Shown in pieces: positions 8,424-13,216 of a stretch of 13,216 nt of DNA. Location: positions 1-13,216 of the forward strand of contig DNRP01000026.1 of assembly GCA_003499955.1 (NCBI GenBank), given 5' to 3'. The position numbers and the translations under genes are program-made. Below the pieces are notes generated by a model. The model was not told the origin of the DNA and ran no database searches. It saw only the letters and a program-made list of their open reading frames with translations. The stretch comes from Cyanobacteria bacterium UBA9971. GTDB lineage: Bacteria > Cyanobacteriota > Vampirovibrionia > Gastranaerophilales > UBA9971. Each line of letters begins with the position of its first letter. Positions within the stretch are counted from its first letter, which is position 1.

Positions 8424-10236
8424 CGATAATGAAATATTTTTCTTATTTTGCTTATCTTTCATCTTAAGCTTTTCTTATCTTGTCTGGAGAGTAATTTTTA
8501 CTATTGATTATTCAGTTGGAGCAATCTATTTAATATGGCCGTTTTTGTTATTATTAGCTGAAACATATAGTTTTATCGTATTTTCTTCATTTTCTTTTGC
8601 CTCAATAAATGTTCGTAAAAATAAATTATCCACAAAAACAAAAGACATAAATTATTTTCCGACTGTTGATATATTTATTTGTACCTATAATGAAAGTGAA
8701 AATATCTTACGGGATACAATTCTCGGATGCAAAAATATAAAATATAAAAAAGCTAATAAAAAGATTTATTTGCTTGATGACGGAAACAGACCCGCTATAA
8801 AGCAATTAGCCGCAGATTTTGAGATTAATTATATTGCAAGAACTACGAATAAAGGTTTTAAAGCCGGAAATATAAATAATGCACTAAAAAAAACCGACAG
8901 CGAATTTATTGTTGTATTTGATGCTGATCATATTCCTGTTTCGACTTTTTTAATCGAGTTAATAGATTTTTTCAAAGATGAAAAAATTGCTCTAGTCCAA
9001 ACACCCCAGTATTTTCTCAACCCTGATCCGTTTCAAAAAAATCTTGATTTAACTAAGCAGCTAACAAACGAGCAGGATCTTTTTTTCAGAATCATACAGC
9101 CCGGTTTATCACAATGGAATTCTGCCATTTGCAGCGGAACAAATTTTGTAATCAGACGTGAGGCTCTGGAGCATATTGGCGGATTTCCTGAATCATCTAT
9201 TACCGAGGATATGGATCTGGGAATGAGATTGGAAAGTATGGGCTTAATTATTAAATATTACAATAAGCCCCTTGCAGCAGGGCTTGCTCCCGAAACATTT
9301 AAAGATTATTTAAACCAGCGGTTGCGTTGGTGTGCCGGTACTTTGCAAACATTTTTATTCAACAAAAAAGATATCTTTAACAATCTTAATTTCCCTCAAA
9401 AGTGTTTTTATTCATCGGGAATATTATATTATTTTCTTGGTTTTCCTCGTATTGTTTTTTTACTTTCACCTATGCTTTATTTATTGTTCGGGATTAAGCC
9501 TTTATCTGCGCCACTTACTCAAGTTGCTATTTTTCTTGTTGTTTGTTACGGAGTTAAAATATATTTATTTAGAAAATTAGCTAAAAAGTACAGGAATTTT
9601 TTATTTACGGATGTCTACGAAACTGCTATTGCCTTTTATCTGTCAATAACTGTTATTAAAACCATAATAAATCCTCGTACTCCCAAATTTACAATAACAA
9701 GTAAAGACGTAGGAATAGCACAAACAAATTATAAGCTGTTTTTACCACAATTAATTTTGTTAATTATTGCTTTAGTAAGCTTTGTAATACCTGTTTATCA
9801 ATTATATAAGCATATACATAGTCTTGAAGCTCTCGTATTGAATTTAATTTTTAATTTATATAACACAATTATCCTCATATTTGCTGTAAATGTTGCTTTA
9901 GAAAAAAAAGAAAAAAGACAAAGCCGAAGAGTTACTATAAAATTACAAGCAAACCTTGAGAATTATAAGAAAAACAAAACGAATATCGAAGTTATGAATA
10001 TAAGCAAAAAAGGTGCTTTATTATTCTCACGTAGGGATAGAACTGACGAATTTGAAGCTATTTTAGAAGATGAGAACAGTTTGATTTTACCTAATAATGA
10101 AAAAATAGACCTCAAGCTTATTAAGACATACAAAAAAGGACATGGCAGATATTACAATGTTAAATTCGATCTGGACTCAAAAGAAAAAGAAGACAAATTA
10201 TTTAAAATCGCTTTTAAAAACTCCAATAACTGGTAA
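8392..10236 (+). CDS. bcsA: Cellulose synthase catalytic subunit (BcsA-like, GT2 with C-terminal PilZ domain)
   Basis: Inner-membrane processive glycosyltransferase that polymerises UDP-glucose and extrudes the chain. The 614-residue form has two N-terminal membrane segments (about 14-36, 43-66), a GT2 domain with DDG (129-131), DAD (177-179), TED (271-273) and QRLRW (309-313), then about five further membrane segments. A gating-loop motif FTITSK (433-438) matches the BcsA FxVTxK. A PilZ domain carries RQSRR (509-513) and NISKKG (536-541), the complete c-di-GMP-binding signature, so activation by c-di-GMP is likely. It is shorter than E. coli BcsA (872). The start is uncertain. ATG 8392 gives a lysine-rich N-terminus and a 32-nt overlap with bcsZ but no clear ribosome-binding site. 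ATG 8350, preceded by GGA at 8342, would add 14 residues. Other GT2-PilZ synthases (curdlan-like, mixed-linkage) are less likely beside bcsZ and bcsC. Confidence 0.93.
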   Translation: MKKTLNRLNINDNEIFFLFCLSFILSFSYLVWRVIFTIDYSVGAIYLIWPFLLLLAETYSFIVFSSFSFASINVRKNKLSTKTKDINYFPTVDIFICTYNESENILRDTILGCKNIKYKKANKKIYLLDDGNRPAIKQLAADFEINYIARTTNKGFKAGNINNALKKTDSEFIVVFDADHIPVSTFLIELIDFFKDEKIALVQTPQYFLNPDPFQKNLDLTKQLTNEQDLFFRIIQPGLSQWNSAICSGTNFVIRREALEHIGGFPESSITEDMDLGMRLESMGLIIKYYNKPLAAGLAPETFKDYLNQRLRWCAGTLQTFLFNKKDIFNNLNFPQKCFYSSGILYYFLGFPRIVFLLSPMLYLLFGIKPLSAPLTQVAIFLVVCYGVKIYLFRKLAKKYRNFLFTDVYETAIAFYLSITVIKTIINPRTPKFTITSKDVGIAQTNYKLFLPQLILLIIALVSFVIPVYQLYKHIHSLEALVLNLIFNLYNTIILIFAVNVALEKKEKRQSRRVTIKLQANLENYKKNKTNIEVMNISKKGALLFSRRDRTDEFEAILEDENSLILPNNEKIDLKLIKTYKKGHGRYYNVKFDLDSKEKEDKLFKIAFKNSNNW

Positions 10237-10278
10237 AAAATATGTCATAAGCTGCCATTAGATTCGTGTAATATTTAC

Positions 10279-11652
10279 TCAGGTTAAATACTCTTCATTA
10301 ATTCTAATAACTTTTTCCATCATTTCTCCAGAAGGTCCGCCGATGATGTTTCGCTTGTTTACGCATTCCTCAAGGGAAATCGCCTTGAAAACATCTTCTT
10401 CTATAATCGCAGAAGCTTGTTTGTACTCATCAAGAGTCATATCATCAAGCCCTATGTCTCTTTGGATGCAGGAAAAAACGATTTTGCCCACGATTGCGTG
10501 AGCATCTCTGAAAGCTACGCCTTTTTTGACAAGATAATCCGCTAAGTCCGTTGCGTTAGTAAATCCGCCTTTTGCGCCTTCATACATCCTGTCTTTTCTT
10601 ATTTTCATTGTTTTAATCATATCAGCAAACACAGGTAAGCACATTTTTACGTTGTCTATAGCGTCAAAAACCGGTTCTTTGTCTTCCTGCATATCTTTGT
10701 TGTATGCAAGCGGTAAAGATTTCATCGTGGCAAGAAGCGCCATAAGGCTTCCGTAAATTCTGCCGGTTTTTCCTCTAACTAACTCTGCTATATCAGGATT
10801 TTTTTTCTGCGGCATTATAGAGCTTCCTGTGGAAAAAGCGTCATCAAGTTCTATAAACTGGAATTCATGAGAACACCAGAGGATAATTTCTTCTGAAAAC
10901 CTGCTTAAATGCATCATCAAGATAGAAAGACTGTTCAAGAGTTCGATACAAAAATCCCTGTCAGAAACCGCATCAAGGCTGTTAAGTGAAACCGTGTCAA
11001 ATCCCAGTTCTTGTGCGACAAATTCTCTGTCCAAAGGATAAGTTGTTGCAGCAAGAGCTCCTGAGCCAAGAGGAAGTATGTTTGTTCTTTTATATGTGTC
11101 TTCAAGTCTTGCCTTATCTCTTTTCAGCATCTCAAAATATGCCATAAAATGATGCGCTACAGTAATTGGCTGTGCTTTTTGCAGATGTGTGTATCCAGGA
11201 AGAATGGTTTCAAGGTTTTCTTTGGATATATTCAAAAGCACTTGCTGTAAATTGGAAATCATATCCTGGATTTCTTTGATTTCGTCTTTTACATACATTC
11301 TCATATCGAGAGCAACCTGATCGTTTCTGCTTCTTCCCGTGTGAAGTCTTTTGCCGACATCGCCGATTTTTGAAATTAAAATCTGCTCGATATTCATATG
11401 AATATCTTCTGCGGCGATATCAAATTCAATTTTGCCAGCTTCTATATCAGTAAGAATTTCTTTTAAAGTCTTTTCTATAATCCGTGAATCAGCAACAGGA
11501 ATTATTTCTTGTTTGCCAAGCATTTTAGCGTGGGCTATGCTGCCTAAAATATCCTGTTTATAAAGCCTTTGGTCAAATCTTATAGAAGAATTAAAGTCAT
11601 CTACCAGCTTGTCAGTTGATTTTTGGAATCTCCCACCCCAGAGTTTTGACAT
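10279..11652 (-). CDS. argH: Argininosuccinate lyase
   Basis: Cytosolic enzyme that cleaves argininosuccinate into arginine and fumarate, the last step of arginine synthesis. The 457-residue length equals that of E. coli ArgH. The fumarase/aspartase-superfamily signature [11 protein letters not shown] lies at residues 276-286, with the catalytic serine at 278. HTGRSRND is at 104-111 and [10 protein letters not shown] at 153-162, with the catalytic histidine at 156. The start is secured by AAAGGAG (plus-strand CTCCTTT, 11659-11665) six nt before the ATG. It is separated by only 14 nt from the upstream membrane-protein gene, so the two are probably cotranscribed from the promoter near 12060. 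It ends with TGA, 42 nt from the convergent bcsA stop, and no hairpin terminator is visible in that gap. No missing key residue was seen. Confidence 0.97.
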   Translation of the reverse strand: MSKLWGGRFQKSTDKLVDDFNSSIRFDQRLYKQDILGSIAHAKMLGKQEIIPVADSRIIEKTLKEILTDIEAGKIEFDIAAEDIHMNIEQILISKIGDVGKRLHTGRSRNDQVALDMRMYVKDEIKEIQDMISNLQQVLLNISKENLETILPGYTHLQKAQPITVAHHFMAYFEMLKRDKARLEDTYKRTNILPLGSGALAATTYPLDREFVAQELGFDTVSLNSLDAVSDRDFCIELLNSLSILMMHLSRFSEEIILWCSHEFQFIELDDAFSTGSSIMPQKKNPDIAELVRGKTGRIYGSLMALLATMKSLPLAYNKDMQEDKEPVFDAIDNVKMCLPVFADMIKTMKIRKDRMYEGAKGGFTNATDLADYLVKKGVAFRDAHAIVGKIVFSCIQRDIGLDDMTLDEYKQASAIIEEDVFKAISLEECVNKRNIIGGPSGEMMEKVIRINEEYLT

Positions 11653-11666
11653 TTTTTGCTCCTTTG

Positions 11667-12026
11667 TTATTTACCTGTTAATAGATTACCAATTCCATAC
11701 AATAAAGGAATAGAAGCATAATACATAAAAAATATTCCAAGGAATACGAAAAATATAGCAACTAACCAAAAGCCATAAGGGCTTTTATTCCTATCAAACT
11801 TAATTAATCCATAAGAGATTATACCCTCTTTAATGGATGTATGTACTTTGTATATGCAGTAAAAAGCCAGTAAATAAACTAAAAAACATGCATTATAAAT
11901 ATTATAAGAACTTTTGTAATGAAAAAAGCGATCAGCTAAAACAAATAACAAATAAATTGAGCCTAAAATAATAATCATTTTTAAATAATATTCATTTGTT
12001 TTATATAATTTTTTTAAAAAATTCAT
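11667..12026 (-). CDS. Small integral membrane protein of unknown function, upstream of argH
   Basis: I do not recognise this 119-residue protein. It has three clear hydrophobic stretches: about 16-34 ([19 protein letters not shown] region), 44-60, and 83-112, the last long enough for two short passes. Between them is a charged loop (around 62-82, ending DRNKSPYG). There is no signal-peptide cleavage site and no known catalytic motif. It reads in the same direction as argH, 14 nt upstream of it, and appears to be the first gene of the unit. The promoter-like sequence at 12056-12085 points into it. The ribosome-binding site is weak (GGA about 8 nt before the ATG). A link with arginine or citrulline transport is possible from position only; nothing in the protein shows it. 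It is much less conserved-looking and more A/T-rich than argH. Confidence 0.75.
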   Translation of the reverse strand: MNFLKKLYKTNEYYLKMIIILGSIYLLFVLADRFFHYKSSYNIYNACFLVYLLAFYCIYKVHTSIKEGIISYGLIKFDRNKSPYGFWLVAIFFVFLGIFFMYYASIPLLYGIGNLLTGK

Positions 12027-12043
12027 AATGTATTTCCGATTTA

Positions 12044-12085
12044 TGTATATCGTCTAATATACACGAAAAGCAACCGCATTGTCAC
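12044..12085 (-). promoter_or_regulatory. Promoter with overlapping dyad, upstream of the membrane gene and argH
   Basis: On the minus strand GTGACA (plus 12080-12085) and TATATT (plus 12056-12061) are spaced by 18 bp, each matching sigma-70 consensus at five of six positions. A perfect inverted repeat, TGTATAT (12044-12050) and ATATACA (12057-12063) with a 6-bp centre, covers the -10 box and predicted start region and so could be a repressor site. It does not match the TGAAT-N4-ATTCA form of the E. coli ARG box. Confidence 0.5.
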
Positions 12086-12088
12086 GCA

Positions 12089-12118
12089 AAAGAGGCTGAC
12101 TAAAAAGCCAGCCTCTTT
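12089..12118 (-). terminator. Intrinsic terminator ending the argG / small-membrane-gene transcript
   Basis: A perfect 10-bp stem (AAAGAGGCTG at 12089-12098, CAGCCTCTTT at 12109-12118) encloses a 10-nt loop. On the minus strand the second arm ends CTCTTTT, giving a short U run, and the hairpin begins 14 nt after the stop of the 39-residue gene. The promoter for the next unit starts only 4 nt further on, so this hairpin separates the argG and argH transcripts. Confidence 0.75.
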
Positions 12119-12132
12119 AATGATTAAAATTT

Positions 12133-12252
12133 TTATGAGTGAGTTTTGTCAATTGGTTTAGTTCTTAAACTAAGTAAAAACTCAGTTATCATTATAAACA
12201 TTATAAAAAATCCAACAAAGGCGATAATATTAAAAAAAATTTGCGTATCCAT
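12133..12252 (-). CDS. 39-residue single-pass membrane protein, last gene of the argG unit
   Basis: A short frame not seen by usual length cut-offs. It begins MDTQIFFNIIAFVGFFIMFI and ends LRTKPIDKTHS. Residues about 5-28 form one hydrophobic membrane span, followed by a short basic and polar tail. Three things support it as a real gene. It has the strongest ribosome-binding site in the window, GGAGGAG (plus 12258-12264), five nt before the ATG. Its start overlaps the stop of the preceding frame as TAATG. The terminator follows 14 nt after its stop. I recognise no family. Because it is cotranslated with the preceding two-pass frame, a small membrane complex is plausible, but function is unknown. 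Confidence 0.7.
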   Translation of the reverse strand: MDTQIFFNIIAFVGFFIMFIMITEFLLSLRTKPIDKTHS

Positions 12253-12488
12253 TATTTCTCCTCCAATTGTTTAATCAAGTTATTTATTTCTTGATTTGAG
12301 TCTCTGATTAGGATTATAACAATATATTCAGCAAAAAGTCCAGTCACAAAAAGAGTAAATTTAAAGTAACTGTCAAGTTGAACAAAAAGGGCAGAAAGCC
12401 CGCCTGTAAGGATTGCAAACAAGCCCCAATAAACTTTTACGGTTTCTGTCTAGAATTTAATTAATTCAGTTAAATATTTTTCGTTCAT
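12252..12488 (-). pseudogene. Small two-pass membrane protein frame downstream of argG, interrupted by an in-frame amber codon
   Basis: The ATG at 12488 overlaps the argG stop as ATGA, an arrangement typical of translational coupling. The frame reads MNEKYLTELIKF, then TAG (plus 12450-12452, codon 13), then continues open from TETVKVYWGL... for 65 more codons to TAA at 12252. The downstream part looks fully protein-like: two membrane spans (about codons 20-36 and 44-63) and a charged, helical tail ending NNLIKQLEEK. Its end overlaps the start of the next gene by one nt. One TGG-to-TAG or CAG-to-TAG change would explain the interruption. Options are a recent nonsense mutation, a sequencing error, amber suppression, or internal initiation (a TTG at codon 23). 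Restarting at TTG would leave out part of the first span. I do not recognise the family. Confidence 0.65.
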
Positions 12489-13216
12489 GACTTATTTGCC
12501 ATTTTCATCAAAGCGCGGACTTTTAGAGGAAGTCCGAAAAGATTTATGAAGCCCTCAGCGTCATGATGACTGTATAATTCGCCTGTAGTGAAACTGGCAA
12601 GACTTTCGTTGTATAAAGAATATGGCGAAGTCGTTCCCGCAGGAATAATATTGCCTTTGTAAAGCTTTAATTTAACTGTTCCGGTGGTAACTTCGTGCAT
12701 TTTATCGAGCATAGCAGAGATAGATTCTCTTAAAGGAGTTTCCCATTCTCCGCTGTAAGCCAGTTCAGCGAATTTAACGGAGGACATGTTTTTAAAAGCA
12801 AGAGTCTGCTTGTCAAAAACCATTCTTTCAAGTTCGCCTATAGCCGCATAAAGTATTGTTCCACCCGGAGTTTCGTAAACTCCTCTTGATTTCATCCCAA
12901 CAACCCTGTTTTCTAGGATATCTATGATTCCAACACCATTTTTACCGCCAATTTCGTTGAGTTTTGCCACTAAAGTCGCAGGACTTAAAGCTTCACCGTT
13001 TAATTTAACAGGAAGTCCTTTTACGAACTCAAGTTCCACATAAGTCGGCTCATCAGGAGCTTTTTCGGGAGTAACTGACATCTGTAAAAGTCGGTCATAT
13101 ACAGGTTCTTGATCAGGATGTTCAAGTTCCATTCCTTCATGGCTCAAATGCCATAAGTTTCTGTCACGTGAGTAAATATCGGTTTTTTTCATCGGAGCGG
13201 GAATATTTCGAGCTTC
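12485..13216 (-). CDS. argG: Argininosuccinate synthase, C-terminal part (5' end outside window)
   Basis: ATP-dependent enzyme joining citrulline and aspartate to make argininosuccinate, the substrate of the argH product encoded in the next unit. The 243 residues visible are about 60% of a typical ~400-residue ArgG. The frame continues in phase to the window edge: codons before the ATG at 13192 read EARNIPAP, matching the conserved (A/E)..NIP.P stretch, so that ATG is internal. Conserved segments seen are SRDRNLWHLSHEG, APDEPTYVELEF.KG.PV.LNG, ENRVVGMKSRGVYETPGG (about 12860-12915) and the C-terminal GFINLFGLPLKVRAL. The N-terminal ATP-binding P-loop lies outside the window. It ends in TGA overlapping the ATG of the next small frame by 4 nt. 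Confidence 0.96.
   Translation of the reverse strand, partial: EARNIPAPMKKTDIYSRDRNLWHLSHEGMELEHPDQEPVYDRLLQMSVTPEKAPDEPTYVELEFVKGLPVKLNGEALSPATLVAKLNEIGGKNGVGIIDILENRVVGMKSRGVYETPGGTILYAAIGELERMVFDKQTLAFKNMSSVKFAELAYSGEWETPLRESISAMLDKMHEVTTGTVKLKLYKGNIIPAGTTSPYSLYNESLASFTTGELYSHHDAEGFINLFGLPLKVRALMKMANKS

Noticed and set aside
9332..9580. 82-residue plus-strand frame within bcsA
   Set aside because: It overlaps the membrane segments of bcsA in another frame and its hydrophobicity is a by-product of T-rich codons.
10237..10278. Terminator between bcsA and argH
   Set aside because: Only an AAATAT/ATATTT pairing with a long loop is possible; there is no G/C stem and no following T run.
12450..12452. 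Genome-wide reassignment of TAG as a sense codon
   Set aside because: About 4,000 codons of the other genes contain no in-frame TAG, which would be expected if TAG were a normal sense codon.

Overview
The window is about 13 kb of AT-rich DNA from a bacterium with two membranes. The evidence for an outer membrane is an RND pump fragment, a TolC/OprM-type outer-membrane factor, and a BcsC-like protein ending in a beta-barrel. The lineage cannot be settled from the sequence alone. The cyanobacterial flavour of the RND protein, combined with clostridia-like arginine enzymes, would fit a non-photosynthetic cyanobacterial relative (Melainabacteria/Vampirovibrionia), but this is a guess. Gene ends use TAA (eight) or TGA (two), never TAG.

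Layout. (1) 1-3177, plus strand: the C-terminal half of an HAE1/AcrB-type RND transporter, then an overlapping NodT/OprM-type outer-membrane factor, forming a tripartite efflux pump whose start lies outside the window. (2) 3178-10236: a divergent cellulose locus. On the minus strand is a 1317-residue BcsC-like TPR/beta-barrel export protein. On the plus strand are a GH8 endoglucanase (bcsZ-like) and an overlapping cellulose synthase (bcsA-like) with intact GT2 and PilZ c-di-GMP motifs. No BcsB is present. The bcsC stop codon directly abuts the efflux operon's stop codon. (3) 10279-12026, minus strand: argH preceded by an unrecognised 119-residue membrane protein, with its own promoter-like sequence and a dyad over the -10 box. 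(4) 12089-13216, minus strand: the C-terminal part of argG, followed by two very small membrane-protein frames linked by overlapping start/stop codons and ending at a clear hairpin terminator. The first of these small frames has an in-frame amber codon at position 13.

How it works together. BcsA would polymerise UDP-glucose into beta-1,4-glucan and extrude it across the inner membrane under c-di-GMP control. BcsZ would trim it in the periplasm and the BcsC-like protein would carry it through the outer membrane. ArgG and ArgH catalyse the last two steps of arginine synthesis (citrulline + aspartate to argininosuccinate, then to arginine + fumarate). The efflux pump is an independent neighbour. 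The least explained parts are the small membrane genes attached to argG and argH, the interrupted small frame, the missing BcsB, and the internally duplicated TPR region of the BcsC-like protein.
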